Part shown: in pieces, positions 12,921 through 27,085 of the stretch
Numbering within the stretch: position 1 is the stretch's first letter
Layout of the letters: each line of letters begins with the position of its first letter
Source: Glandiceps talaboti
Lineage: Eukaryota > Hemichordata > Enteropneusta > Spengelidae
Direction of reading: 5' to 3'
Length of the DNA: 64,000 nucleotides
Assembly (NCBI RefSeq): GCF_964340395.1
Contig: NC_135564.1
Coordinates: 17,790,431 to 17,854,430 of the forward strand
Position numbers and translations under genes: made by a program
The notes under the pieces: generated by a model
Databases searched by the model: none
Told to the model about the DNA's origin: nothing
The model's input: only the letters and a program-made list of their open reading frames with translations

Positions 12921-15900
12921 ATGTGACGCACATGCAAGAAATTGAATGTTTGTTATTTTTAGGATATGGCTAGGCAGTAATATTCTATTTCAGGTACCGA
13001 GAATTCATGTTTAAAGCATTTACGGACTTGGTTGCTAGTAAATCTATGTAATACACCCTAAAAATATGTTGTCAATCTTTAGGTTAACAAGATATTTCAT
13101 GGCAACTATAGTGGAGGATGGGTTAGATTCTTAATTTTTGTAAAAATTTTGAATGATAAAGTTTTTAACTTACAGTTTTATACAAGAAATAGAAAATGTG
13201 GTGTTCAGAATAATAGTAATAATAGTAAAGAAGATTTGTAAGACGCCTAATCTTGAGAAAGCATAGCTTGAGGCACAGAATGTATCAGGAAGCCAAGTAG
13301 TCTATCATTAGTACAATTAGGGATCTCACAAACTCCATGAAAAAAACAAGTGTCCTAATACAATTTCTTGACGTAAAAGTATCATCCAAGTTTCTGCATA
13401 TGTATGACAGAAAAGACCACCTCTAATGAATGATAAAGGTGTTTGTTGTGGGTCAGAATTAGAAAGAATATGTGATCTTTTCACTACAGTAAGCGGAGCA
13501 AGAAATTTTTCCTATATCACAAGAAATTGCTGTGTGTCAGTGACATGTCTTAGATTCTGAGAACACACTGGATGAGACAGCCATTTCTGAAAAACCCAAA
13601 GTCCCTCAATAAGATTATAGGAAAACTGGGAAGTTAGAACTGGGGTTAATAACGCAATCTTTGATTGCTGTATAAAACTCTCGTTTTTCATCGCATCTAC
13701 ACAATGAGTAAAAAATCTAACAATGATTCACCCTCTTGACAATAATCCATCAATTACACGGGACACTCTAAATCTACTCACCTACACATTTGGACATGCA
13801 TCCACACTTTAAAAATTTACCTTCAATGACACTTTGGTGTTGTAGCTTAATCTAGCGAAAAATTTGGACAAAAAAGGGACAAAAAACCCCCAACAGATCT
13901 GATAACAATGTATTCTTTGATGTGGAAAATGCACAAAAATCTGTCCTGACTGGTGTAATGATATCAACACAGCAATGACTGGCTGTGTAATAGGATCAGC
14001 TAGGCTGTGCTGACCTCTATGAGGAGGACGGCTGAGAATAATCAGTTATTAGACCAACTGAGTCACACTTTTACATGACTCTCCTGTTTAATATGCTGCA
14101 GTGTTTTTTGTGCAGGTGGTATACACATAAAATGTCCTGAAGTTCACTGAACTGGGTGCAAATTCAGGGCAGAAAGTTCATCAAATCTGTCCCAGTTCCC
14201 CTAGGTCTTTTTCAAGGGTTTCCCTAAAAAATTACGATAAGCTATGTACATATGAGATTGGACAGATTTCTCTGTTTGCTTCAGGAGTTTTGAAGCCCTA
14301 GTAAAAAAACATATGAAATGGAAGACTCACCAGATGTTCCCCACTCTGTTTCATTTTAGTTGATATTAATTCTGACAATATGGTTACCAAGATGATGGAG
14401 GTGTACTCATTATGGTTTCACATGTAAAACCAACCAGCATATATGTACATGTATGTATTGTGTACTCTCATCATTGCTTCATGAACATGAAATCACAGCC
14501 TAACTGTGCACACAGTGCTAAGCAACATGCTTGTGAACACAGTACATGTAACTCTGTGGTTTAGTCTACACTTTACATTAGTTTGACCTCAAAGCTAATT
14601 TGATACACCACTAAGGGACAGACATATACCACAATGGTTAAGTTGTACAGTTAGCAGTGTAGCCGAGAGAACAGAGCAGAAATTAAAAAATTCAAAATGT
14701 CAGTTAGGATAGCGGAGTAATGTATCGATAGCCGTTCTGAAGTCTACAGGTAGGCTATTAGTAGTGTGCCGTAAAAGCCAATCTGACACACCATTCGTAG
14801 ACAGCCATTTTTGTCATACTGAAATTTGATGTTCCCCTGTGTCTATATGCTCTAGCTGACATATACCACTATGGTTTAGTTCTTCAGATTTCAGTCGGCA
14901 TTGTACCAATTTGACGCATCATTGATTAAGAGCAATTTGTTGTGACACACCAAAATTTGATGTTTCCCCCTATCCTTTACAATGTGGTCACTTGCTAAAA
15001 CCATGTTCTTAACAGTTTGACCCGACAACAACAAAAATTTGTCTTTCACTGGAGGACATCCATTGACTGAGTCAGTCAGCAAACCACAAGTATACACGTG
15101 CTTATGGGTTAGTATCTGTTTTGACCTTGTGTGTAAGTGATAACACTTAACCTCTCCCGAGGAGCTGACCTGTATGTGTGAAAGTGTTTCAAGAAGGAGA
15201 GAGACTACACCACAAGAACATGCAGTAGGAATATACGCATGTACTTATACTAGTACTCGTGAATACACGCAGTGAAAAATAGCTTTCACTGTAGGATGAG
15301 ACAGCGGGTAATGGCAGAATAATTAGTATGCTTTGAGAAGAACTTGTATGGTAGCTAGGCATCACACAGCCATGGAGAAAATAATGTGTGTGAGTGTGCA
15401 TGCAGATCAGGCTAATTTACCCATGACTGGAATTCTACAGGCACCACACATGTATGTGCTATAAATAACGTTACAAATGTTTTGATATGGCTTCCTGTGC
15501 AAAGACTAAAAGGTAGGCATTGCTTGTTGCATCACTATCATCTACCCTATGATACAACGATCATCCATTTTGATGAAATAATACTGCATGTATGAGTGCT
15601 GTCATTTCTACCATTATAAATGTACTGAGTGTTAGAAAGGTGACTTTCAATGTATTAATGGCTCACAATGAGTCATACAGACATTACTGTTTTCGAAGGA
15701 AATAACTCATCAGATCTAGAATTTGTTTTAGATGTTCAGACCTGGAGTTGAAATATGAAGAGACCTTATAGAATATACACCATGTCCTCTAATGCCCAGA
15801 CAAGTGATTTAAATGATGGGAGATCAGAATAGAAGTGAAGATCTAATGATGTCATCCCATGTTGTCTTGTGAATATGTGACTCAGAATACAAGACAACCT

Positions 15901-16233
15901 CCCTGTACATTTGTACATGTACTCAGGATGTAGTAATTGTAACTTGTAATGGAAAAAAAAGGTGTCAATCAAAAGAAAGAAACATCTGCTTTAATTGCAA
16001 GTACCCTAGCATCTCTAGTCCCTGTAGAGGCTGGTGTGAACCTGGTGAGTGTTATTGCCACACAGCCTGTGAACATTTAGTAATTCAAATGTAGTATTTT
16101 TCTCATGGGTTGCGAATAATGAGGTCAGGCCAAAAATACTAAGTTTTAACTACTGAGTTTTCAGGCTGTGAGAGAATGCTTGTCCAGTCAACCATTCAGC
16201 CTACTACCGGGGATGTAGTGCTACATGTACACA
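12921..16233. other. No gene seen
   Basis: No recognisable coding exon, RNA gene or element on either strand. Open frames are all under about 70 codons. Confidence 0.45.
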
Positions 16234-16390
16234 TAACTTCTGTCTCAGGCAGACAAACTTAGCTTCTGTCTCAGGCAGACAACATGGCTTCTATCTCAGG
16301 CAGACAAATGTGGCTTCTGTCTCAGGCAGACAAATGTGGCTTCTGTCTCAGGCAGACAAACTTGGATTCTGTCTCAGGCAGACAAATTTG
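16234..16390. repeat. 26-bp minisatellite, 6 copies
   Basis: The unit is GGCTTCTGTCTCAGGCAGAC plus AAATGT. The copies are highly similar, with only a few substitutions and one short deletion, indicating recent expansion. Confidence 0.97.
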
Positions 16391-17560
16391 TGTTTACACA
16401 TCTAGGATGATAAGAACACAGAGTCATGTTCTTATATGTATGTACATGTACATGTACTAGTTCAGAAGGTTATCAGGAGATCTGTTGTGGTTTCAGAACA
16501 AGTTCATTCAAGACATCAAATTAGTTTGACCTGTACCCAGTCGATGAATTAGGAAGTGTTGCCATGGTAATGAGGTTACTATCAGTTGACAAAGTCTTCT
16601 GTACATAGCTATTTGAAACTACCGTTTAGTAAACTCTGCACTGTTGGTATTTCTCTTCTGTGATGATAGAGGGCATAGTTTATTTGAAAGAGTCTATTGA
16701 ACTCAGCTGTTGTAAAATTAATCTGTTCATGTTAGTACACAGAGAGAAGCTGCATATCTGTCACAGAGTGAAATTATCAAAGTTGTTCAATATTGAAATT
16801 TCATGAATACTACATGAAGTAATTGTTGCCAATATAAATGCTAACCATCAGATTCAATGGTGGAGCAATATTAAAACGGTGAGTATTGATCTAGAACATA
16901 TGGAAATACTAAAGTTAATCACATTTTGGTCCTCAAATAAAGAGAGATGCTCAGACTAGATCAACACGAGTCTCATGTCAATTTAATATCGGTAATATAG
17001 ATTAGAATAATAGCGTACCCGCACCTTTGATGTTACCGCTAACGGTGCCTTTGTGGTAGCAATAACGCCCCTAAACTGTTTGTGAAAAAAGCCAGTGATT
17101 TACATGAAATGTAGTGTTTTATTAGCTCTGACACAACTTTCCTTTTATCAGTGACCTGAGTTGACCTCCTTTTATAGAAGTTGACTTATTTGCATGCTGT
17201 GTTTTCCCGGGTGCAATAGATCACTTGTTCTGTGAGTGAAATATTAAATGTATTGTTGGTAGATTAGTACAAGTGGCCGTGACTTGACTCCCGACATCAA
17301 TTAGTAATATTTGCGTAGTACTTTACGCAAGTTTAGGATTTATCAACTTATCGTTTTTTAGCTGTGACATGAAATAGTTTCCAGTATCATGGCAAGAATT
17401 GGATTTTAATTGGTTGGATTTTTGTAAAGGATGGATGCTAGGATGGTTTCCAGTTGCTATAACATGAAATGTGTTAATATCATATGATATACTGATTTCC
17501 TGTATTAATGTGGGCAGAATGTATATTTTGTTTGATTTGCATACATATGGTATAATTATT

Positions 17561-17586
17561 GGGGAGGGGTAGGGGGCAAGGTAGGG
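17561..17586 (+). other. G-quadruplex motif
   Basis: GGGG-A-GGGG-TA-GGGGG-CAAGGTA-GGG: four G runs of at least three with loops of 1, 2 and 7. Confidence 0.7.
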
Positions 17587-17786
17587 ATGAGGGAATAATG
17601 TTTATGAGTGATGACTTTAATTCGGTGAGGGAATAATGTTTGTGTGACATTAGGTCATAGCTTGCAGGCATTGGCTTATATTTGGCAGGTGTTTTCAGTG
17701 AGCTTACCCCATCATTGTCAAGTCATAGGCTGCTTTGAGATAATTGTAGCAATAGTTAAAATGTTATGCAGGCTCACAAGAATGTG

Positions 17787-17801
17787 CCCCCCCCCCCCCC
17801 C
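17787..17801. repeat. Poly-C run (C15)
   Basis: Uninterrupted run of 15 cytosines on the + strand. Confidence 0.95.
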
Positions 17802-20800
17802 ACCATTGGTATAGAGATGTGAATACCAAATTGGAAGCAAAAGAATATAGACAGGGAAATAAGTAGTGTACAAATATGTACATATATGCATAGTGTTTCC
17901 ATCCAACCCCACTAATTGAGAGTATAACAAACTTGTGTATAGTGTCCCCTAGAGACATCATTACCTTGATCCAGTTATTGGGAGATCAAAGTGAACTACA
18001 TTTGTATGTTGTCATAAAATACCCATAATGTATTGACATAAGACTTACTGGAAACCATTATCTACCAAGGCCATGATCAAGAGTATCCATGCTACACACT
18101 AATGATGTTTAGATTGACAGTGATTTATGTACACACACTGATTTATTGCCTGGCTCCATCTTATGTGTGATGCAGATTTTTAAAGCACACACATAGAAAA
18201 GGAATGGCTTCCATTGTATCTCCATATTGTGTTGAGAAAGTGTAAGACGTGAATTTTTAATAAAATCAAAATATTGCCATAAAGCAAGATGTTTTCTAGC
18301 TTGTTGCACTTGTACAAGAATGTTTGAAGTGTCAATAGAAGGTGACAGAGTTGATGGTTTTTTTAGCCTTAGGCTATCTCGTTCTTGCATACTTCGGAAT
18401 TTTCATCCATGGATGGGTTTTGATGGATACTTGTTTATTTATACCCACTGTGTGCCATACATCACAGTAAAACGTGTACACGAGGTCAACTGTAGCAACA
18501 AACAGTTTACATGTAAAAGGTTTATCCTGTTTATTGTTATGTTAGCTGTACAGTTGTAAATTCACACCACACAATTGGAGCTTTAACTGAGAGCAACTAT
18601 TGTTGTGTGAAATACTGCCAAGGAGTGGATGTGTATGTACGTTGTAAGTATCTTGCCCTGGTGCATCAGCCTCAGGTCTTACGTTGAAGGGAAGCCCAGA
18701 GAATGGAGTGCAGGTACAGCTTGGTCAGGTACACAAGTATTGCTTTAGTGTTTGATGTCTTGTAGAATGCATGGCTGACTTGTTCATTTGTATACATGTA
18801 TCAAGGCACAGTTTTCTGATTAAACTCAGATGTTCATCTGATGTTTGTGTCTCAGTAGAACCTCATAGAACCTCCCTTGATTGTTGTTTGATCTCACCAG
18901 TGGCATTGAGTATGAATATATGTTTTTCTATTTGTTTTGGGGTAACATTCATGTTCAACATCTTAACATCAGTTCAGTTGTGTCAAATACTAACATCTGA
19001 GTCTAATTTTCAACTTCAACTTGAATCGTTTCACCAATGTCATGTATTTGACATGAGGACATACTGCTTGTACAAATGTATGTGTGGAATTTGAGTTTGC
19101 CATTGGCTGATTACATCCAAGCAAAATTGTGATAAAGAAATACAGAGACTGACCATAGGATTATTTAAAATGACAGTAGCTAGAAATAAAAGCATAGATT
19201 TGAGAAACTACAGTACAAGTATAACCTATCTGAAGAATAGCTCATTTGCATATGATTATGATGAATTTGGGTTGCAGAACTGGAATTCGATATTTGTCCA
19301 TTTTTTGGGTGATATGAAGCGACCAATGCATATTCTCCATGTTTCGAGGTTGACTCCCCTCTTCCTGATCAATCCTATGACAACTTTGCCAAGTTAAAAC
19401 ACAAAATTTTTCAAATTTTTTGAGAGGATGTACATGACCCATGACCTGTCCATTTGACAGGTACATGTATAGATAGACACATGAACAGAACAGGAAATCA
19501 GGTAAAACTAAGGTTTCCATACAGTGTACCATGATTTTGTTGGGGGGACCCTGGTAAACTGACTAGGGAACACAGGAAGATTTTATGTACTTGTGTACTT
19601 TTAGCCAAAAATACTATGTGAAAAGAACAAGTCAGTGTTTATGCAATGTGTTGCCTTCGGTGTATTACATTTATTATGTATATGCAATAGGGCTGACAAT
19701 GTGCTGTTGTGAAAAGGAAAAAAATCAAGATAAAAAAATATTTTTGAAAACTTCATGGTCAAAGTTGCCAAGATGTTAATGAAATATGGTAATGAAAAAT
19801 ATATTATGAAAAGACATATGGATTTGCAAAACGTAATTTTGTTTCAATTTGCGGTGTGAGTCTCAAGATACAAATGTAGATAGTAAAGATTTGAATCCTA
19901 CATTCTGTTTTAGACAGCTAAGTATGTATTGAGGCTATGACAGTCTCTGCATGCATGGATTTCTAGATCCTAGGAGTCTGCAAACTGTGTTTCCATGACA
20001 GATGTTGCATGGTTTAAAAGTTCATAGGAATCAGGTTTGTATTTTGTCATCCATTATTGAGCTATTTTATGACAAGTTTTCAATGACACCTGTGGACTTA
20101 ACGAGACAGATGGTACCAGCATGCTAAAAATAAATAAGTTTGATAATTTGAATGTCATGTGCTTATAAAAATGCAAATTTGAATACATCATACTTTTGAA
20201 TACTCAGTGTGGATTATATTTGCATATTTGCATATGTCTTTTGGATATGATTATAGTATAAAGTAATATGATCCAAGCACATTACTCATGAGTACCCAAC
20301 ACTTTTGAGCCAAAATGATTTGATCAAAAAAATCAATGTTTTCCGAAATAATTTAATGTATTATTTTTGATAATAAACAAGGAAAACATATTTATTTGTT
20401 ATTTTATGTCAAAATTTTGTACTGAAATAAAAGAAATTTACAAAAAATTCTGAGAACATTAAATCCCCAAATATATTTTGCTGGTGTTATGGGGTCAAAG
20501 GTTATATGCCATGCACTGAAGGAATTACCATTGTTAATGCCTTAGAGGTTTGATATGTTCGTGATGTCGGTTTCTTTCAATTTCAAGGCACATTGATTTT
20601 ACAAAAAAATGAAGCCATGTTAGTTTGCATAGTACATGTATTGTATGTGTCTGATGCAAAACCAGAAATTCAACCTGAAGGCAAACCTGACTATTCCATA
20701 CTTTTTGCAATGTAATATTTTGTTCTTCTGTGAACAACACCTCAAATACATACTACATAGGTTGACCGATGATATTGTGATGTGAAACACATGAAATGTT

Positions 20801-21574
20801 GTATAATTTTTTGTCTCCAAGACTAGAAGTGTGGTTTGATGTAAGACATTTTGTGGCACCTGTCATCATTTTCCACCAGTTCACATTCATATCATCTGTT
20901 TTCCATTGTATCAATACTTATTGTCATCATTAAAATGAAATAGAGATGTAACAGAGAATGGGTTGTGTCACAGATGGGCCTTGTACATCATACATGAATC
21001 ACAAACTGATCAGAATACACATGAAATAATACAAGTTGATTAGTAATGACATCAGGTGTGTTGTATTCACCAATGAGTATGTGAATGACACTTGCAACAA
21101 CAAAAATGCACTGATGCAATCATATGAATATTCCTTACAAAATGGCAGTCAGAAAACATTTGGCTGGTAGGTTGTGACTCTTTCCAACACAGACATGAAA
21201 TGTATATGCTATACAGACCAAGGTTTGGTCATCTTTGTCAGCCAAAATTTTTACCAGAAATCTAAGCATGTGTTTGGAAATCTGTACTATACAGTTTGTA
21301 AACTGCACACCTATAGTGATGTGCTTCTGTGAAGCCCATGTAATTAGCATAGCAAGAAGTATGGTACTGACTTCAGACTCTATTACATGTGTATGGCTAA
21401 TGTTTTTTCTATGGGCTTTATGCCTAGACTCAAAGATTCACAAGGCATGTATGTATGTATGTACAGCTATAGGATTATAGTTTTCCACTCTCTTCTCAGC
21501 ATTATCATCAAGTCAGTAAATGTAAGAACAGCACAGGGAGATGCAAAGGAAAGCTGAAATATTCCAATGTTGGT

Positions 21575-21690
21575 AAAATCTTACCCTGGAATCCGTGGGG
21601 ACAGAGATTTTTCAGTTTTGGTTTTCCCATCATGTGAGGGGGAACAAAATTTACAAAATCCCCATCCGCATGGATTCCAGGCTAGTAAAG
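21575..21690. repeat. Short inverted-repeat element
   Basis: CCTGGAATCCGTGGGGA (21585 on) pairs with TCCCCATCCGCATGGATTCC plus AGG (21659-21681). Looser complementarity extends outward (TAAAATCTTA/CTAGTAAAG) and inward. It could be a small MITE remnant or a structured RNA hairpin. Only one copy was seen in the window. Confidence 0.6.
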
Positions 21691-22849
21691 TCTTGCATTT
21701 AGGAATTCACCTGTGATTGACGCTATCAATATGAATTTGAAAGACCATTTATAATTTTGACGTTTGTTAGACATCACTGGTTCTTTTTCAGTGAAAAAAA
21801 CCCTAGGTGATTGACAGCTACAATAAGTTTTCTCACTGAGTAGTTCAGTAGATGTATAGCTACATCTTAAGTTGCCAAGGGTTTCACTAATAACATGTAC
21901 ATTGTAACACAAGTTGGATGTGAATGTGATACATGTATCAGGGAAATTAGAAATTGTATCTTGGTTTTGATCTGTGGTATCTATCGCAGTCTTGCAAGTC
22001 AGATAATAATCTGATAGTTGTAATTAAGATTTGTCTATTAAATGAAATGCAAAATTGTAAAAACTCTTTTGATGGCAATATTTGATAATTACAAATAATT
22101 ATTCTGTTATAATTGGTGTAAGATATACATTATCTTCAAGTGATGTATGAGAATAGTATTCAGACATTTGGGATTCACTCTAATAAATGTTTTGACTAGA
22201 GCTCTGAGTAGAAAGTTTGATTTACTAGTAGGAGCTACGAGCCCACAATCAATGAAGATTCACTCTCATGTGTTTAGATTACATGTAGTTATTTAATTTC
22301 ATAATGATTTGTAAGGCCGATGGGCTGGATGATGTATTCATTTTCTCTTCCCCGTTTGTAGGTCGTATTTTGGTATATTATGTATCACTATGATAGCCAA
22401 ATCTATGGCTACTAGTATTTAGCAGTAGAAACACTTTACATGTATACTAAAAAAGACATGCCAAATGTAAGCTGTGGTCTAAAAGTAGAAATTGAGAGAG
22501 AAAGTTATTGGCAAATATTTGTTGTTTGGTCTAGAAATTGATAGAGTATCCTACATATACATCAGATGCTTGTAGTACATGTACATTGTAGGTTGGTTTT
22601 AGTTACCATGGTTACACATTTGCCAAGTCAAATTCTTTTCTGCCTCTATCTTCTATGCCAAGTTCAATCAGTTTTTAATCTATTTAGTATGAATTGGTGT
22701 GAAACCAGCCCTCTGAGGTTGTTTCAGTCTTATCCAACTTAATTAGTCTAAAGCCAGTGTTACCGGTAGAGCATATGGGGATGAGAGAACTGACTTGGAA
22801 TAATTTTGAACCAATTTAGATTTTCATGTAGAAACAAGGCTTTCATCTT

Positions 22850-23140
22850 CTTCAGAAATCTAAAGTATCTGACGTTGTGTTCCTGGCCTGTTCTACCTCG
22901 TGTAAATGGGTTTGCATTTACTGTTACATTTATGCAGAGTCAATTTTTATCTTCTTCGTGTATCATGAATACAAAAATGTATCCGACTTTGTGTTCCCTG
23001 CCTTGTAGTTTCTACTACTGGTACATAATATGTTGGTTTGCATTTGCTATAACATCTACACCTATGCCAATTAAGTTAAATTTTATCTTCTTTGAAAATC
23101 ATAAATGTAAATATCTGACCTTGTGTCCCCTGCCTTGTTT
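22850..23140. repeat. Degenerate tandem repeat, 3 copies
   Basis: Units carry TCTGACGTTGTGTTCCTGGC-like blocks at about 22869, 22981 and 23115, preceded by a TTTTATCTTCTT-like block and followed by GGGTTTGCATTTACT. The + open frame across it is a by-product of the repeat. Confidence 0.8.
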
Positions 23141-23658
23141 ATAAATTTGTAATGACCCAAGGGAGACAAATGCTGTATTCCATGCATAATTAGTAGATAA
23201 AAAGTACATTGTGTTTGGTTCAATAGTTTGACCCATGTGAATATATCATATCTCTGTCATCAATTCCGAAGACGTGTAAAATGTAATTGATTTAAAGGTT
23301 ACCATGGAAATGTGACTGTTCTGGTAATAGAATATGTCATTTCTTTTGTTTTCGGTAGCAATATCCATCTGTGTCCTGTCATCAGTATATCTATATGTAT
23401 GAAATATTAGTGAAGACTGAGTCATCGTGTCCTTATGGCAATATGGTTATCAAAGGAAGTAGAAGCAATTTGACATGGCAAGTTTGCCTCAGGCCAACTA
23501 ATATTGATGCGAGCAGGGCATTCTACTTTCCATGTGATTTGTGTAATCGACCACACAACTCTTAGTTTAACTGTGTTACCATAAAGATGCTCACCTCCAA
23601 ATAGACACCTTACTACAACTACTCATGTATACATGTAGCTATAGTTACCACTGTACTT

Positions 23659-23676
23659 GGGAGGGGGGTGGGTGGG
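23659..23676 (+). other. G-quadruplex motif
   Basis: GGG-A-GGGGGG-T-GGG-T-GGG with single-base loops, followed by more G runs to about 23706. Strong by the usual G3N1-7 rule. Confidence 0.8.
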
Positions 23677-24113
23677 TAGGATGGAAGGGGTGGGAGGTTG
23701 TGAGGGGTCAGAACTTGACGTCACTACTTTCATCTTGACTACATGTACACCCCACATGGTTCCTAACATTGTAAATGATGATACCCCTGTAGTGTAACCA
23801 TCACACGTGCATCATCTTGAGGTGTGACTTTTTCCGAGCTCACTATACTCCTGTATGTGTACAGTACATGTATGCCTATCACTATACCTCATTGACCATC
23901 CATGCTAACATGAAGGATGAAGGCTCAGTAAGCTGATATTCATCATTCAGTCCATGCTGTCCAGCTGTGTTAGAAATGATAATGCCCATAGTATAGTGGT
24001 CAGGATTGGATGTAAAGGGTCACCATAGCAGCCACTACATCTATTGTAAGCGAGTTCATTGCTCTTTGTAAATGTACTTGCCAGCTGCAACTTATAATCT
24101 TGCAGATTGTCGG

Positions 24114-24346
24114 GTAGCACTCTGCGCTACCCAAATGTAGCATTCTACCCTACCAAAATGTAGCATTCTACCCTACCCAAATGTAGCATTCTACCCTACA
24201 CAAATGTAGCATTCTGCCCTACACAAATGTAGCAAATGTAGCATTCTACCCTTCTCAAATGTAGCATTCTACCCTACTCAAATGCAGCATTCTACCCTAT
24301 GTAGCATTCTACCCAACCCAAATGTAGCATTCTACACTACCCAAAT
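24114..24346. repeat. 23-bp minisatellite, about 10 copies
   Basis: The unit is ACCCAAATGTAGCATTCTACCCT with some partial units. The regular block is bounded by TGCGCTACCCAAATG on the left and ACTACCCAAATTAG on the right. Confidence 0.96.
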
Positions 24347-24374
24347 TAGTATACATATTATAAAGGTGATAACA

Positions 24375-25010
24375 CTATTCTCTAACATTGGGGATAACAT
24401 TGTGTCTGTACCATTGACCACAGGGGATACTTTATAAAGCCGAGTGTTGTGTCTTTTGTGGTAGTAGAAATGTTTCAGTTCTATTATCACATTTTTTTAC
24501 CCAACGTCAATCAGTATTCAGCTACCAAGTGTACAGGTATATGACAGTGGATAGCAGCACTACACTCTAACAGTGTACCATTGAGGATAGCATTGTGCCT
24601 GTATCATTGTATATTTGGACTGCAGGGGATAGCTTAAATAAGTTAAATCTAAGTGCTTTGCCTTTTGTGGCAATAAAAGAATGTTTCAGTTGAAATATCA
24701 CATTTTGTCCTTCCCATATCGGTGTTCATAATTGTATATCATTGGAGATAGAATATCACTCTTTGAAATGTACCACTGGGGAAAATGCATTGTGTGTGTA
24801 CCAGTGTATGTATATACAGAATGAAGTGTGGGCCTTTTGTGAAAGTATAATGTAGAAGAAATTTTTTTATTTTTAACAGTGGAGAGTATTTCACTCTTAA
24901 AAACATACCACAAGGGATAGCAATGTGCCTGTATTAATATATATATATAGCTGTAAGGGATTATCGTATACTTCTCTTGTGGTAGGCAAAGTAACGTTTC
25001 AGTTGTAACA
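24375..25010. repeat. Degenerate tandem repeat, 4 copies, period about 150-190 bp
   Basis: Each unit has an ACTCTWAMA block, GTACCATTG.GGATAGCATTG, TGTGCCTGTA, then CTTTTGTGG..GTA..AATGTTTCAGTT and an ATATCACA end. It directly follows the 23-bp minisatellite. Confidence 0.8.
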
Positions 25011-25329
25011 TCAAAGTAGTTGCGGTATCAAATTCCACTCTGTACAACTACTCTTGTACATGTATCAAAACTTTGAAAGATGAACTAAAGATGAGTCATG
25101 CTGTCAATGATATTATCTGTCAATTTGGATCCAATGATATTGGTATCGTCAACGTGGAATGTTCTGATGCAATTGCAGAAGATAATTGCATATCAATAAC
25201 AAAGTAATCTTTAAAATTACAGTCAATTTACTACTGTATTACAAGGTCTTTTAAGTTTAATATTCCATCTTACTCACAGACTTGAGGGAACTATTAGGAT
25301 GTGAAGCCACTCCTACACCATACCATGTA

Positions 25330-25860
25330 AATGTGTCAGTACTGCTGTGTGTGTATTTAGATACAGAGGGAATTCTTCACATCCTGTGTTTTCAAATTTT
25401 ATCAGCTTCATGTAGCCACTATAGATATGTAAATTTACTCATGGTTGCCATGGAGAGACTGATAGGGGGGGGGGGGGTTATTTTGACACTGAGGGAGTTC
25501 TTTCATAGTGTCTATGAAAATTTTATCAGCTTCACCAAGCCAGCATAGTATAACTACATGTAAATATATGCATGGCCACCACCACCTTCTGTGGGGAGGG
25601 ATGTATGTGTACGTATGTGTACATGTCTGTATATGTCTATATCGGTGTAGGTGTATTTAGATACAAAGTGAGTTCAGATTTATCAGCTTCACCCATAGCC
25701 AGCATAGTGCAACTATATATCATATGTAAATACATGTTGTATGCTTGGTCACCAATGAGAAGGGAGTATATTTTGACACAGAGGGAGTTCTTTAACAGAC
25801 ACTGCTCTCAAATCAAATATTTTACCAGCTTCACATGGCCACCTTTACTACTAATACTAC
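25330..25860. repeat. Degenerate tandem repeat, about 4 copies
   Basis: Units share GTATTTAGATACAGAGGGA or TATTTTGACACAGAGGGAGT, then TTTTATCAGCTTCA and CCAGCATAGT. The open frames at 25282-25949 are shadows of this repeat. A G13 run lies at 25465-25477. Confidence 0.8.
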
Positions 25861-26796
25861 TATACTATATTACATGTATATGTACATGTATGGTGACCAC
25901 TGTTGGATGGGGTTGGGGATGGAGGGGTAATATTCACTATTGTCAGTGATGCCATCTAATTACATTTTAAGACCATTGTTTGTTCTGACCCCATATACAC
26001 AGTGAATTATATATTAGAATTCATCTTGTCTGCTGTTAATAATAGGAAATGTACATGAACAGTTTTGGCATGTCCAGTCTACAGGGTTTGTTAACTTAGA
26101 GGATATGGTCAAAAATGGACTGATTATTCTGTTGGCCATCATCTTTACCCCATAACCTAACGAATACAGGCAACAGGATAAGGTGATTGTTAATGGTAAC
26201 AAGGTAAAATATTTGTACATTTTTGTGAGCAATCTTTAACCCTTGGTTTCTGTAACTCTACATAATTACCGGTACATGGACACCTTAAATATAGGGTGTC
26301 TGGCTTTAAAGGGTTAAAGTCATTTTAGAAAAAATTGGTACAGATGTAGAAGTGTGTGGATTGCAGATGATACAAATCAGGATTAGGCTAGGGAGTCTAA
26401 AGCTATTTGCTGCATGTTTTGTACATTGTACCTCTAACCTAAAGTAACCCCTCAACTCCAAAGCTAGAATACAATTATGTGTGCCTCAGTTGTACAGTTG
26501 GTGCACTCTTCTACATTCTACATTCATTGGTTGGTCATACTAGGATGATTCACATGAAACAACAATTCTCAGATCGCTGGTTGTCCCTAGATTACCTATC
26601 AGATTTCAACTTCAGACAAATTATTGAACTGGGAAAATTAAATTTTCCAAGAATATAGCATTATTGATTAGATGCATCAATCACAGCTCTAAAGCTAAAT
26701 TACGTATGAACAATTCCAGATGAAAATTTACGAAAGGTACTCTTGAGGAACACATTAATTCATTGAAGTTTATTGAATTTGGATAGGTGGCATGAA
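25861..26796. other. No gene seen
   Basis: AT-rich sequence without recognisable coding or structural elements. Confidence 0.45.
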
Positions 26797-27085
26797 TATG
26801 TAAATCAATTATGCAAATGAGGACCTGGGAACTTGGATATTATGCATGGTGTATTACATGTACCGGTATATTCAAATTTTTTGTAACAAATTGCAATGCA
26901 GTGGTTGGCTGAAACCAAGGGGAAGTGTGCAAATGAATGATATGGAACATGTATATTATTAAATGTGTTAATTTTTGACAAATCAGTGTATAGTAGGTGA
27001 CTGAAACCAAGGAAGTTATGCAAATCAGGGACCTGGAACATGTATATCATTTTTAATCGTATATTCAAATGAGGATCAGGTGTCC
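26797..27085. repeat. Degenerate tandem repeat, 3 copies
   Basis: Units carry TATGCAAATGAGGACCTGG-like blocks, GGAACATGTATATTAT, and GGTTGGCTGAAACCAAGG or GTAGGTGACTGAAACCAAGG. Each unit contains an ATGCAAAT octamer-like word. Confidence 0.75.

Larger units (their letters stand above)
16391..21574. other. No gene seen
   Basis: Contains a G-quadruplex motif at 17561-17586 and a C15 run at 17787-17801. The open frame at 18771-19094 (107 codons) was inspected. It is Cys/Ser/Phe-rich, lacks any recognisable domain and has no splice context, so I do not call it. Confidence 0.45.

Noticed and set aside
24114-24346. CRISPR-like array
   Set aside because: Units are contiguous without unique spacers, in a eukaryotic intron-containing context; it is a minisatellite.
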